Shown: positions 42,401 to 46,341 of the stretch, piece after piece
Layout: each line of letters opens with the position of its first letter
How positions within the stretch are numbered: the first letter of the stretch is position 1
Assembly: GCF_032854445.1 (NCBI RefSeq)
Contig: NC_088301.1
Coordinates: 29,930,402 to 29,994,401, forward strand
Direction: 5' to 3'
Source: Liolophura sinensis
Taxonomy: Eukaryota; Mollusca; Polyplacophora; Chitonida; Chitonidae
Length of the DNA stretch: 64,000 nucleotides
Notes under the pieces: generated by a model
Told to the model about the DNA's origin: nothing
Database searches by the model: none
What the model saw: the letters and a program-made list of their open reading frames with translations, nothing else
Translations under genes and position numbers: made by a program

Positions 42401-45275
42401 GTATTGTACTGTATTTGTGCAGGCACTTTGATACTGTGCTGACTCCACATATTGGGTATGTCTATTTGGTCCTATTACCAAATCTCTGTATCTCAAAAAG
42501 TACAGCATATATTGATCTGGAGTTTTACCTGCATGTAAAGAACAGTGGCACAGTGTTCCACTGCTGGTGCTCTGTGTGCGTATTAATTACAGCAAATTAC
42601 CAAATTCATGATTTCAGTACTTTATGTATTGAGCTGAAGTTTGGCATTCATGTGTTAAATCTAAGTTAGAAGTCCGTCCAATGTCATTGTCTGTACTAGT
42701 GAGGGTTGATGGGATATGTATCGTCATGATCACAGAGACGGTGTTACAAAGAGTGGCTTGTTCTGTGTGGCCTCGTCTGTCCGAGAGCGACTAAAGGTGG
42801 ACCAAGAAGTGAATATCCTGCAGACTGTCAAACAGATGAGGATCCACAGACCTGAAATCATCACAGATCTGGTACATGAAAGATTCACTTCAACATTGTT
42901 GAGGATGTACAGCATAAGCATCCAGTCTTGTGTCTGCATGTATGAAGGTGTGGTGTGTGCCAGATGTCGTGAGATGGGTGGTGTGTGACAGATGTGTGTG
43001 ACAGATGTTGTGAAATGAATGGTGTCTGGTGGATGTGAGTGGCAGATGTGAGATGGGTGGTGTCTGGTAGATGTGTGTGGCAGATGTGAGATGGGTGGTG
43101 TCTGGTAGATGTGTGTGGCAGATGTTGTGCAATGGGTGGTGTTTGACAGATGTGTGTGACAGATGTTGTGAAATGGGTGGTGTGTGACAGATGTTGTGAA
43201 ATGGGTGGTGTGTGACAGATGTTGTGAGATGGGTGGTGTCTGGCAGATGTGAGATGAGTGGTGCCTGGCAGATGTTGTGAGATGGGTGGTGTTTGGCAGA
43301 TGTGTGTGGCAGATGTTATGAGATGGGTGGTGTCTGACAGATGTGTGTGGCAGATGTTGTGACATGGGTGGTGTTTGACATGTTGTGAGAAGGGTGGTGT
43401 CTGGTAGATGTGTGGGGCAGATGTCATGAGATGAGTGATGGGTGGTGTGTGACAGATGTTGTGAAATGGGTGTTGTCTGGTAGATGCGTGTTACAGATGT
43501 TATGAAATGGTTGGTGCTTGACAGTTGTGTGTGATAGATGTTGTGAAATGGGTGGTGTCTTCCAGATGTGTCTTGTAGATGTTGTGAGACGAGATGGTTG
43601 GTGTTTGACAGATGTATGTGGCAGATGTCGTGAGATTGGTGGTGTTTGACAGATGTTGTGAGATAGATGGTGCATGTATGGCAGATGTTGTGAGACTGGG
43701 GATGTGTGATACGTGTATGGCAGATGTTGTGAGACTGGTGGTGTGTGATACGTGTATGGCAGATGTGAGGATGGTGGTGTGTGATACGTGTATGGCAGAT
43801 GTCGTGAGACTGGTGGTGTGTGATATGTGTATAACAGATGTCATGAGACTGGTGGTATGTGATATGTGTATGGCAGATGTGAGACTGGTGGTGTGTGATA
43901 CGTGTATGGTAGATGTCTTGAGACTGGTGGTGTGTGATATGTGTATGGCAGATGTGAGGATGGTGGTGTGTGATACGTGTATGGCAGATGTGAGGATGGT
44001 GGTGTGTGATACGTGTATGGCAGATGTCATGAGACTAGTGGTATGTGATATGTGTATAACAGATGTCATGAGACTGGTGGTATGTGATATGTGTATGGCA
44101 GATGTGAGACTGGTGGTGTGTGATATGTGTATGGTAGATGTCATGAGACTGGTGGTGTGTGATATGTGTATGGTAGATGTCCTGAGACTGGTGGTGTGTG
44201 ATATGTGTATGGTAGATGTCCTGAGACTGGTGGTATGTGATATGTGTATGGTAGATGTCATGAGACTGGTGGTATGTGATATGTGTATGGTAGATGTCAT
44301 GAGACTGGTGGTGTGTGATATGTGTATGGCAGATGTCGTGAGACTGGTGGTATGTGATATGTGTATGGTAGATGTCCTGAGACTGGTGGTATGTGATATG
44401 TGTATGGTAGATGTCATGAGTCTGGTGGTGTGTGATATGTGTATTGCAGATGTCATGAGACTGGTGGTGTGTGATACGTGTATGGTAGATGTCTTGAGAC
44501 TGGTGGTGTGTGATATGTGTATGGTAGATGTCATGAGACTGGTGGTGTGTGATATGTGTATGGCAGATGTGAGACTGGTGGTGTGTGATATGTGTATGGC
44601 AGATGTCGTGAGACTGGTGGTGTGTGATATATGTATGGCAGATGTGAGACTGGTGGTGTGTGATATGTGTATGGCAGATGTCATGAGTCTGGTGGTGTGT
44701 GACTGATGTGGTGTGATGGGTCGTGTGGAACTGATGTGGTGTGGCACTGATGTGGTGTGGCACTGATGTGGTGTGATGGGTGGTGTGACAGGCTCACTCC
44801 CACATCCCTGTGTGAAATATACATAAGCTCTAATAGTCACCAGACAACAGTATTGAAGCAGCTATAAAATTTAATGTTTATTGTACTCTTTTAGTTGAAG
44901 GCTATTGCTGCTGTTTGGAGAAGCCAAATTCAGACATGTCTAGCTTCTTTGATTAGGATATTGAAGTACAGTTACAGTTATATAAGGAGGATTTAACTGT
45001 CCATCCTGTACAGACATAATGCTGTTTGTTTGTGTGTCCAAGGGGTTGTCACCACCTGTAGTGTGTTTTCACCCTCGTCTGGGAGATGATTAAAGCTAAA
45101 AAGTCCAAAAAACAAAATAACTAATTTTCCCTGATTTTGCCGAACATGTAACTAAATATTATGAATTTGATAACAGATCTAATGTTTTTTACATTTACAG
45201 GAGCAGTTCAGGTTTCTCCATAAACTTGTCTTGGCTTATTTGGAGAGCTTCCAAACTTACTCCAACTTCAAATGA
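304..45275 (+). CDS. Receptor-type protein tyrosine phosphatase with MEGF-like EGF ectodomain (spliced, 5' incomplete)
   Basis: Overall gene model; the exons are listed separately. The predicted type I membrane protein has at least six EGF modules outside the cell, one membrane segment, a cytoplasmic juxtamembrane region and tandem PTP domains. D1 should dephosphorylate phosphotyrosine: it has a KSRY loop (family usual KNRY), WPDHGVP, HCSAGIGRT and a QTQEQY-type Q-loop. D2 keeps the Cys (HCLDGVTKSG) but has Lys for the P-loop Arg and lacks the QT of the Q-loop, so it is probably a regulatory pseudophosphatase. The 24 exons obey GT-AG and consistent phases and sum to 3,098 nt in one open frame. 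The start codon and signal peptide lie upstream of the window. Vertebrate receptor PTPs carry Ig, FN3, MAM or carbonic-anhydrase-like ectodomains, not MEGF-type EGF arrays, so no vertebrate gene name is given. Ligand and substrate are unknown. Confidence 0.9.
639..791 (+). CDS. EGF exon 2 (copy A, module 2)
   Basis: The exon follows a 10-T tract and cag acceptor and ends at gtgagc, with phase 1-1 and 51 codons. It has eight cysteines in the MEGF-like pattern, with [12 protein letters not shown] early and GWKGNKC at the end. Its sequence is identical to the copy at 5537-5689. The only nearby difference noted is the length of the acceptor T tract (10 against 9). Confidence 0.88.
1138..1384 (-). 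mobile_element. tRNA-derived SINE, family S1, full length (copy A)
   Basis: On the minus strand it has a tRNA-like head (GCGCTAGCGCAGCGTAATGA ... GAGTTCAAGTCCAGCTC, B-box-like), a conserved body (CCACCATAATGCTG, GTGAAATATTCTTGAGT) and an (AAATA)n tail. It is flanked by a 13-bp target-site duplication with one mismatch, GACTTTATGTTGA (1125-1137) and GACTTTACGTTGA (1385-1397). S1 is my working label. The known molluscan SINE groups RUDI/V-SINE and MetaSINE are candidates for its identity. Confidence 0.9.
1895..2019 (+). mobile_element. SINE S1, 3' fragment (copy A)
   Basis: Starts in the body (CGGATGGTTGTGGGTTTCCT) and runs to the AAATAAAT tail, in the same strand as the PTP gene. It lacks the tRNA-like head. 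Confidence 0.88.
3013..3162. mobile_element. Palindromic MITE-like or foldback element (copy A)
   Basis: About 150 bp with imperfect terminal inverted repeats: ATAGAGGATATTGCACAGTG at the left end and its near complement (CCCTGTGCAATATTCTAT) at the right. Complementarity extends inward (TCGAATAC ... GTATTCGA). No coding capacity. A non-autonomous DNA transposon is the likeliest explanation; target-site duplication was not established. Confidence 0.5.
3333..4485. repeat. 50-bp minisatellite, ~23 units
   Basis: Each unit contains TATGACGTC and, about 20 bp on, GAACGTCATA, which are near inverted repeats of each other. TGACGTC resembles a CRE/ATF half-palindrome, but in an intronic satellite this may be coincidence. 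Units differ mainly in the central gggctc/ccgctg segment. Confidence 0.95.
4482..4562. repeat. Cluster of TGTACATGTACA palindromes
   Basis: Several overlapping self-complementary TGTACATGTACA-type segments follow the 50-bp array. This is simple palindromic sequence with no gene. Confidence 0.7.
5203..5358 (+). CDS. EGF exon 3 (copy B, module 1)
   Basis: This is a duplicate of exon 1, displaced by 4,899 bp, with the same acceptor, donor, 156-bp length and phase 1-1. The coding difference from exon 1 is in the second codon after the splice (Asp for Ser). Both copies are open and correctly bordered, so both are expected to be used. Confidence 0.88.
5537..5689 (+). CDS. EGF exon 4 (copy B, module 2)
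   Basis: This is a duplicate of exon 2, identical in coding sequence, with the same gtgagc donor and phase 1-1. Together with exon 3 it adds exactly two EGF modules (103 codons) to the ectodomain without changing the frame. Confidence 0.88.
6036..6282 (-). mobile_element. SINE S1, full length (copy B of 1138-1384)
   Basis: Carried by the 4.9-kb duplication, with the same flanking target-site duplications. It is not an independent insertion. Confidence 0.9.
6793..6917 (+). mobile_element. SINE S1, 3' fragment (copy B of 1895-2019)
   Basis: Duplicate of the fragment at 1895-2019 within copy B of the tandem block. Confidence 0.88.
7911..8060. mobile_element. Palindromic MITE-like element (copy B)
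   Basis: Second copy of the element at 3013-3162, carried along by the 4.9-kb tandem duplication and not a separate insertion. Confidence 0.5.
8231..8481. repeat. 50-bp minisatellite, 5 units (copy B)
   Basis: Same unit as at 3333-4485, at the matching end of the duplicated block but with only five units. It then gives way to unique sequence leading to EGF exon 5. Confidence 0.92.
8744..8881 (+). CDS. EGF exon 5
   Basis: The acceptor is ttttttctgtag and the donor gtaagt, with 46 codons and phase 1-1. Eight cysteines are visible ([13 protein letters not shown] early, GWNGTVC at the end). The intron that follows (8882-14806) holds a SINE 3' tail, two SINEs, a 2.5-kb 43-bp minisatellite, a 61-bp array and the partial-exon array that abuts the next exon. 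I see no further EGF exon in it. Confidence 0.88.
9083..9148 (+). mobile_element. SINE 3' tail of a second family (GCTGAAATATTGCCG ... CATTCATTC)
   Basis: Only the 3' end is present: ATATGGCTGAAATATTGCCG, then a GATGTGGCGTTAAG-like segment and a CATT-rich tail. A similar scrap (GTGAAATATTGCCGGT) lies near 34746. Confidence 0.6.
9160..9287 (+). mobile_element. SINE S1, partial
   Basis: Body and 3' end of S1 (CATAATGCTGGCCGCC, GTGAAATATTCTTGA). The head is missing and the tail is truncated. Confidence 0.82.
9452..9687 (+). mobile_element. SINE S1, near full length, diverged
   Basis: Contains the B-box region GAGTTCAAGTCCAGCTCATG, the body and an AAATAACGAAATAAA tail, with more substitutions than the other copies. 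Confidence 0.85.
9870..12395. repeat. 43-bp minisatellite, ~58 units
   Basis: The largest array in the window. The consensus contains the perfect hairpin CTGTGGTTCACCACAG (6-bp stem, 4-base loop) followed by ATCATTGTAGAATGTGACAT. Common variants alter the loop and stem (ttcagcacag, ccgtggctcacc). It fills most of the intron between EGF exons 5 and 6. Confidence 0.96.
12598..12945. repeat. 61-bp tandem repeat, ~5.7 units
   Basis: The unit carries GTCAGGTACATGTCATCCA. The first units also contain GAGGTAAGCAGAG, a good match to a splice donor (GAG|GTAAGC). No exon precedes it, so these are probably pseudo-donors. Confidence 0.92.
13830..14860 (+). repeat. 85-bp array of a partial EGF exon with its acceptor, ~12 units
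   Basis: Each unit holds TATGTATGTTCAG (acceptor) followed by the first ~54 bases of EGF exon 6. Only the last unit runs on into the rest of the exon. Since 85 is not a multiple of 3, reading across units changes frame, and most units give TAA (gtctaactgc) in the following copy. Confidence 0.95.
14807..14950 (+). CDS. EGF exon 6 (membrane-proximal module)
   Basis: 48 codons, phase 1-1. The acceptor is tatgttcag and the donor gtatga. Eight cysteines are present ([11 protein letters not shown], then GYTGDRC). The first ~54 bases and the acceptor also form the unit of an 85-bp tandem array immediately upstream. Only this last copy continues into the second half of the module, so it is the functional exon. 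Reading on from most upstream copies reaches a TAA in the next unit. Confidence 0.88.
15062..15190 (+). mobile_element. Decayed LINE-like fragment
   Basis: A short open stretch reads [12 protein letters not shown], resembling the conserved QKKAxRI block downstream of LINE reverse transcriptases. A similar sequence (AATATGCTTGAATAAACA) recurs at 35560-35680, with a poorer copy near 34310-34400. All are remnants. Confidence 0.45.
15321..15426 (+). CDS. Transmembrane exon of the receptor PTP
   Basis: Phase 1 in, phase 2 out, 106 bp. After a short stalk (VIGPPESQ) comes a ~25-residue hydrophobic run rich in Val, Ile and Leu, starting [13 protein letters not shown] and ending FIFL. The next exon supplies the stop-transfer basic cluster RRRRKKK. 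This fixes the topology: EGF modules outside, phosphatase domains inside. Confidence 0.92.
16758..16873 (+). CDS. Juxtamembrane exon of the receptor PTP
   Basis: Phase 2 in, phase 1 out, 116 bp. It begins with Arg/Lys residues completing the stop-transfer signal, then a polar cytoplasmic linker ([16 protein letters not shown]). The donor is gtatgt. The acceptor ttgttgtcag has a weak pyrimidine tract, but the frame joins both neighbours cleanly. The intron before it (15427-16757) shows no repeats that I recognise. Confidence 0.82.
17739..17921. repeat. 61-bp tandem repeat, 3 units
   Basis: Three near-identical copies containing AAATACTGGTGTGACCCAC and CATATACATGTAGGTCATC. Intronic. Confidence 0.9.
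17959..18283. repeat. Two adjacent copies of an unclassified dispersed repeat
   Basis: Copies at 17959-18078 and 18148-18283 share AGGTTTTGCAC, CATGTAGAG, GATGTTCCATCG and ATTCACTGTGTGC. The second shares its longer 3' end (AAATTCATGACTTCAGTACT) with copies at 42525-42660 and 48262-48390. I do not recognise the family. Confidence 0.65.
18493..18800 (+). CDS. Ser/Thr-rich juxtamembrane and start of PTP D1
   Basis: Phase 1 in, phase 0 out, donor gtgagt. The exon encodes a Thr/Ser/Ala/Pro-rich stretch with about six TSATAP-like hexapeptides (18571-18665, an 18-bp coding repeat), then SEYYNVVDF, then the first D1 helix ([10 protein letters not shown] ... GFKAEFD). Two acceptors are possible, at 18492 and 18537. 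They differ by 45 bp (15 residues, including a Tyr) and keep the same phase; the second has the better pyrimidine tract. YYNV fits a pYxN SH2-binding motif, which is inference only. Confidence 0.82.
19266..19357. repeat. 16-bp tandem repeat, ~6 units
   Basis: AGGACTAACACATTAT is repeated about six times in the intron upstream of the KSRY exon. Confidence 0.9.
19554..19641 (+). CDS. PTP D1 exon (KSRY loop)
   Basis: 88 bp, phase 0 to 1. It encodes the D1 N-terminal region through [11 protein letters not shown], the phosphotyrosine-recognition loop that is KNRY in most PTPs. The acceptor follows a T-rich tract (gttcacag) and the donor is gtaagt. The intron after it carries a head-to-head pair of SINEs. 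Confidence 0.9.
19669..19928 (-). mobile_element. SINE S1, full length, with TSD
   Basis: Minus-strand element flanked by CCCTAGATACAATA (19655-19668) and CCCTAGGTACAATA (19929-19942), a 14-bp duplication with one mismatch. It lies head to head with the next element. Confidence 0.92.
19964..20236 (+). mobile_element. SINE S1, full length, with TSD
   Basis: Plus-strand element flanked by TATAAGTGAAAA (19952-19963) and TATAAATGAAAA (20237-20248). It starts 35 bp from the opposite-strand copy and is more diverged. Confidence 0.9.
20314..20390 (+). CDS. PTP D1 exon (DHSRV ... YINACYI)
   Basis: 77 bp, phase 1 to 0. The split Tyr codon completes the canonical Y-DHSRV segment, and the exon ends in the conserved YINACYIH. 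The acceptor is tgttgtacag and the donor gtgagt. Confidence 0.92.
20667..20772. mobile_element. 106-bp palindromic MITE-like element
   Basis: The ends GTTACTCAGGGATAGGATA and TATCCTGGCTATCACTGAGTAAC-type are inverted copies of each other. Inside is a perfect 11-bp stem GGTGTCAGTAA ... TTACTGACACC. A related, non-palindromic piece (GTTACTTAGGGATAGGATAT) lies at 25128-25147. Confidence 0.55.
21036..21072 (+). CDS. PTP D1 micro-exon (YIASQG)
   Basis: 37 bp, phase 0 to 1. It encodes [12 protein letters not shown], with the Gly of the conserved YIAxQGP motif split across the next intron. The acceptor is gctttcag and the donor gtatgt. It is short, but the phase and motif leave little doubt. Confidence 0.9.
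21775..22066. repeat. Degenerate short tandem repeat (CCAGCAACTTACTA-type)
   Basis: Interspersed copies of CCAGCAACTTA, ACCAACAACTTGCCAGTAAC and CACTACA lie just before the exon at 22094. They give spurious open frames on both strands. Confidence 0.8.
22094..22191 (+). CDS. PTP D1 exon (NDF ... IVMLTNL)
   Basis: 98 bp, phase 1 to 0. It encodes [18 protein letters not shown] through [16 protein letters not shown] replaces the common NDFW. The donor gtacag is weak and is itself repeated downstream in a ~30-bp array. Use of the next copy would add a TAG within seven codons. Confidence 0.9.
22182..22330 (+). repeat. ~30-bp tandem repeat carrying a splice donor
   Basis: The unit GGATATGAAGGTACAGTGCC spans the end of the D1 exon (GATATGAAG) and its donor (gtacag). 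About four decaying copies follow in the intron, the next one with an intact donor-like site. Confidence 0.85.
23081..23152. repeat. Short inverted repeat
   Basis: TATCAGGAATTGT and its exact complement ACAATTCCTGATA are about 33 bp apart, in an otherwise unremarkable intron. A small foldback element or a chance hairpin. Confidence 0.6.
24345..24507 (+). mobile_element. SINE S1, 5'-truncated
   Basis: Body (CAGATGGTCGTGGGTTTTAC) and AATAAATAAATG tail, several substitutions, no head. Confidence 0.8.
24574..24699 (+). CDS. PTP D1 exon (CEQYWP)
   Basis: 126 bp, phase 0-0. It begins KKCEQYWP, conserved in receptor PTP D1, and continues through the variable strand segment to LQLRHAN. The acceptor is ttgttttcag and the donor gtaagg. 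The preceding 2.4-kb intron carries a partial SINE (24345-24507), a small inverted repeat (23081-23152) and otherwise AT-rich unique sequence. Confidence 0.9.
25457..25608 (+). CDS. PTP D1 exon (WPD loop to the catalytic Cys)
   Basis: 152 bp, phase 0 to 2. It encodes [13 protein letters not shown], with the general-acid Asp intact, and ends VVVHC plus two bases of the next Ser codon. The active-site motif is therefore split by the following 2.2-kb intron, which holds a 33-bp minisatellite and two SINEs with clean target-site duplications. Confidence 0.94.
26034..26222. repeat. 33-bp minisatellite, ~6 units
   Basis: The unit contains GAGTGGTAGTGGTACACAGA then TATCCCATCATCC. Its period is a multiple of 3, so it is open on both strands, but it is intronic with no splice context. 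Confidence 0.93.
26977..27147 (+). mobile_element. SINE S1, internally deleted, with perfect 12-bp TSD
   Basis: The head (GTGGCTCAGTCGGTTAGCGC) is intact, the middle (B-box side and left body) is missing, and the 3' body and (AAAT)n tail are intact. It is flanked by exact TACAGGAGGGGA copies at 26965-26976 and 27148-27159, showing that it was inserted by target-primed reverse transcription and recently. Confidence 0.94.
27287..27628 (+). mobile_element. tRNA-derived SINE, family S2, full length, with perfect 13-bp TSD
   Basis: The head has an A box (TGGCCTAATGGTTAGAGCAT) and a B box (GGTTCAAACCC). The body includes CACTCAGCACTTAGAGGTTA, and the 3' end reads CATATGACTGAAAAAG with a CATT-rich tail. 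It is flanked by identical TGTTAGGGTGTCA at 27274-27286 and 27629-27641. This is a different family from S1. Confidence 0.93.
27828..27963 (+). CDS. PTP D1 exon (P-loop AGIGRTGTF)
   Basis: 136 bp, phase 2 to 0. It completes [12 protein letters not shown], the CX5R(S/T) signature, with the essential Arg present, and ends at the Q-loop (NMIQTQ). With the preceding exon it shows that D1 keeps every catalytic element visible at sequence level. The donor is gtgagt. Confidence 0.94.
27995..28228 (+). mobile_element. SINE S1, diverged
   Basis: Begins GAGGTCTCTGTGCTCTAGTG just after the P-loop exon and ends in an AAATAAATAAATAA tail. Several small deletions in the body. Confidence 0.82.
28603..28761 (-). 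mobile_element. SINE S1, partial
   Basis: Tail (TTTATTTATTTATTTGATTG), then the left body and head (GAGAGGAAGCCAGCATGAGC, TTGGGTTATTGCGC) with the central body deleted. Minus strand. Confidence 0.8.
28872..29021 (+). CDS. PTP D1 end and D1-D2 linker
   Basis: 150 bp, phase 0-0. It begins [10 protein letters not shown], the second part of the Q-loop and last helix of D1. It then enters the D1-D2 linker and first D2 helix (ending PLKEQFK). The acceptor is tctctgttcag and the donor gtatgg. The next intron carries a 32-bp minisatellite. Confidence 0.9.
29450..30045. repeat. 32-bp minisatellite, ~19 units
   Basis: The unit contains AGCAGCAGCCACAGCTTCAT then GGTCATCACTGA, with a GGTCATCA/GATCATCA variant. 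It lies in the D1-D2 linker intron. Confidence 0.94.
30977..31076 (+). CDS. PTP D2 exon (KNRSAKI)
   Basis: 100 bp, phase 0 to 1. It encodes the D2 N-terminal region, including [11 protein letters not shown]. The Tyr of KNRY is replaced by Ser, one of several departures from catalytic PTP sequence in D2. Confidence 0.88.
31938..32228. repeat. 21-bp minisatellite, ~14 units
   Basis: The unit GGTGAGGCCAGAACTCCAAT plus one base is open on both strands because 21 is a multiple of 3. Each unit includes ATAGGTGAGG, a donor-like sequence. It ends about 35 bp before a genuine acceptor at 32263. Confidence 0.94.
32264..32337 (+). CDS. PTP D2 exon (DYINAVFLP)
   Basis: 74 bp, phase 1 to 0. The exon ends in the conserved [10 protein letters not shown]. 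The acceptor tgtgttacag lies about 35 bp downstream of a 21-bp minisatellite. The following 3.7-kb intron (32338-36086) holds short AT-rich tandem repeats and decayed LINE-like fragments. Confidence 0.88.
33945..34105. repeat. ~68-bp tandem repeat, ~2.5 units
   Basis: TTTCAGCTTTTCTGTTAAGC and TTCTATTTATTGG recur, followed by a TTTACAC-ACTGTATA segment. Intronic, within the long D2 intron. Confidence 0.75.
34851..35018. repeat. 42-bp tandem repeat, 4 units
   Basis: Four almost identical copies of a unit beginning CTTAAATACTTACAAAGCAA. The near identity suggests a recent expansion. Confidence 0.93.
36087..36227 (+). CDS. PTP D2 exon ([13 protein letters not shown] ... IVML)
   Basis: 141 bp, phase 0-0. 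It encodes [20 protein letters not shown] and [14 protein letters not shown], the D2 counterpart of the D1 YIASQGP and IVMLTNL blocks. The acceptor is ttatgcacag and the donor gtaagt. Confidence 0.92.
37132..37254 (+). CDS. PTP D2 exon (YWP)
   Basis: 123 bp, phase 0-0. It begins [10 protein letters not shown], the D2 YWP block, and ends in [10 protein letters not shown]. The donor is gtgtgt. The following 3.3-kb intron is mostly two adjoining minisatellites (36- and 41-bp families). Confidence 0.9.
37400..38935. repeat. 36-bp minisatellite with ~214-bp higher-order period
   Basis: The basic unit (GGGGCCACCTGTGCACCTAA, then GGTTTGCCTCTTGTAT) is a multiple of 3 and reads as 12-residue repeats on both strands. 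Larger blocks recur at about 37625, 37839 and 38053. A longer block (about 38300-38480) also recurs near 38650-38830. It fills much of the intron after the D2 YWP exon. Confidence 0.94.
38940..40125. repeat. 41-bp minisatellite with 328-bp higher-order repeat
   Basis: The unit contains CTTGTCTCTTGTATAAGGGC, then CACCTGTATGTACACCAGAGG. Blocks of eight units (328 bp) recur. A marker variant (gcagagttgtttgtaggataagg) appears at about 39245, 39573 and 39901. Three units make 123 bp, so all frames can stay open on the minus strand. Confidence 0.94.
40262..40372 (-). mobile_element. Decayed SINE S1 fragment
   Basis: TTGGATTGATGTTGTACC and TTTCACTTATAACTGG match the 3' end of S1 on the minus strand, with high divergence. 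It follows a (TA)n tract at 40246-40263. Confidence 0.5.
40593..40747 (+). CDS. PTP D2 exon (degenerate WPD to HC)
   Basis: 155 bp, phase 0 to 2. FWSDGT stands in place of FxxWPDHG: the Asp remains but the Pro and His are gone. The exon ends PILVHC plus two bases of the next codon, the same splice position as in D1, as expected for tandem domains. The donor is gtgggt. Confidence 0.9.
40750..42260. repeat. Degenerate CTGTAGTTA repeats with a 102-bp higher-order unit
   Basis: Short modules (AGCCTGTAGTTATAAC, CTACATCTGAAT) fill the intron after the HC-containing D2 exon. From about 41170 to 41890 they are organised in 102-bp units marked by AGAACCAATCCTACAGCC. A SINE fragment interrupts the array at 40864-40937. 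Confidence 0.9.
40864..40937 (-). mobile_element. SINE S1 fragment inside a minisatellite
   Basis: TTTATTTGATTGGTGTTTTA followed by CCATCCGCATGTTGCTGACA, with most of the body deleted. It sits within the CTGTAGTTA repeats. Confidence 0.75.
42525..42660. repeat. Unclassified dispersed repeat, third copy
   Basis: Shares AAATTCATGATTTCAGTACT, a TTTATGTATTGAGCTGAAGT segment and ATTCATGTG with the copy at 18148-18283. It precedes the D2 pseudo-P-loop exon. Confidence 0.6.
42736..42871 (+). CDS. PTP D2 exon (CX5K pseudo-P-loop)
   Basis: 136 bp, phase 2 to 0. It completes [12 protein letters not shown], in which the catalytic Cys is kept but the phosphate-binding Arg of CX5R is Lys. The exon ends RPEIITDL, without the QT of the Q-loop. 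Activity of D2 is therefore unlikely. The donor is gtacat. A 1.8-kb minisatellite begins about 80 bp downstream. Confidence 0.9.
42950..44790. repeat. ~39-bp minisatellite with shorter variants
   Basis: From 43680 the main unit is 39 bp (GTGTGTGATATGTGTATGGT, then AGATGTCATGAGACTGGTG), with 33-bp units that drop part of the tcatgag segment. From 42950 to 43680 a related, less regular GATGTTGTGAGATGGGTGG form occurs. It yields long open frames on both strands that are repeat artefacts. Confidence 0.94.
45201..45275 (+). CDS. Last coding exon of the receptor PTP
   Basis: 75 bp including TGA. It begins [17 protein letters not shown], the closing D2 helix, and ends shortly after, as is usual for tandem-PTP receptors. 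The acceptor is acatttacag. Confidence 0.92.
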   Translation, partial: EQFRFLHKLVLAYLESFQTYSNFK

Positions 45276-46341
45276 ATCCAGTTAGGACTTTCCTGGAGAC
45301 TCGTTGGGGGTCTCTTCTGCAGGTTTTGTAAAATTGACTGCATAATATTGACTTTGACTTCTTTACATGATGCTCTGTATGCATATATTTTTTGCTTTCA
45401 CCTCAGTTTGTAAGGATTGTAATTATTTTAAAAAATAAATATTATATCTATTATATATGGTATTTCATATAAAATATTTGGTGTACAAATCATTTCTTAA
45501 TTTTTTTATTAAACTATAGTTTTAAATTTCAAACTATTGTCAATTGCTCAGTAGGTTTTAGTTATTCTTTTCTGTTGTTATACCCTTGTAAAACAGGGCA
45601 AGGATTATATCTTCGCAATTTCCATTATTACTTGATCCCCTTCTGGTGCTGGAGGGTGCAATATGTGTAGAACCCCTCCGGGGGGGGGGGGGGACAATCA
45701 TTCGATCATTAAACAAATTTCCATTTGTTTTTGTGAACACAATCAGTCCCATTGACTGAACATGCAATGTGGCCATTCTTGCCCAGACATCTGTCAGTCA
45801 GACTTGTCTCTGTTTCGCATCACTCTGGTCAGTAACTTTTGAAATCTTTGTATATAACCATAACTTCTACATTTTTATATTAGCACTGGACTGCATTTGT
45901 CTGCTGTGGGAAAGAACCTTTGTACTGAATTGTTCATGCTAGATTTTATACTAATGTCATTTGTAGCCCATGGGCCTGAGTGGGTGTGGCCATGGTGCAT
46001 AAAGGGTCTTGATGCTTGAGTTCAGCCATGTACCAAGGGACCAGTGCCTTGGATATCTGTGCAGTGATTTTGCTGACTGATAAATGTCATTATAATATGT
46101 AATATTTAAATGCTGCAATATATTAAATATACTTTTTTGAACAAAACTTAAATCAAAATATCAGTAAGGGTTTTCAGATCTGTGTGTTCATCTCCATTGT
46201 TGAAGAGTACTGTTATTAAAGTCAGATTTAATATCATTAAATCTGTTAGTGATATATTTTTGTCTTTTAGCTTTCAGGTAGAGCATATTAACATTATGTA
46301 AACTGTTTTTTCACACTGCTTAATTGTTAATAAAAAATAAA
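45276..46341 (+). other. Probable 3' UTR of the PTP gene
   Basis: This is AT-rich sequence after the stop. Candidate polyadenylation signals AATAAA are at about 45434 and 46336. Which is used cannot be told from sequence. A run of 14 G (45680-45693) lies between them. Confidence 0.5.

Noticed and set aside
43500-44840. 446-codon open frame on the minus strand ([13 protein letters not shown] repeats) and a 364-codon frame on the plus strand
   Set aside because: Both come from a 39-bp intronic repeat whose length is a multiple of 3. Opposite-strand openness and strict periodicity mark a repeat artefact, not a protein.
45680-45693. Run of 14 G (and 18 C at 58675-58692) as a G-quadruplex control element
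   Set aside because: Simple homopolymers whose length is unreliable in assemblies, with no surrounding G-tract pattern.
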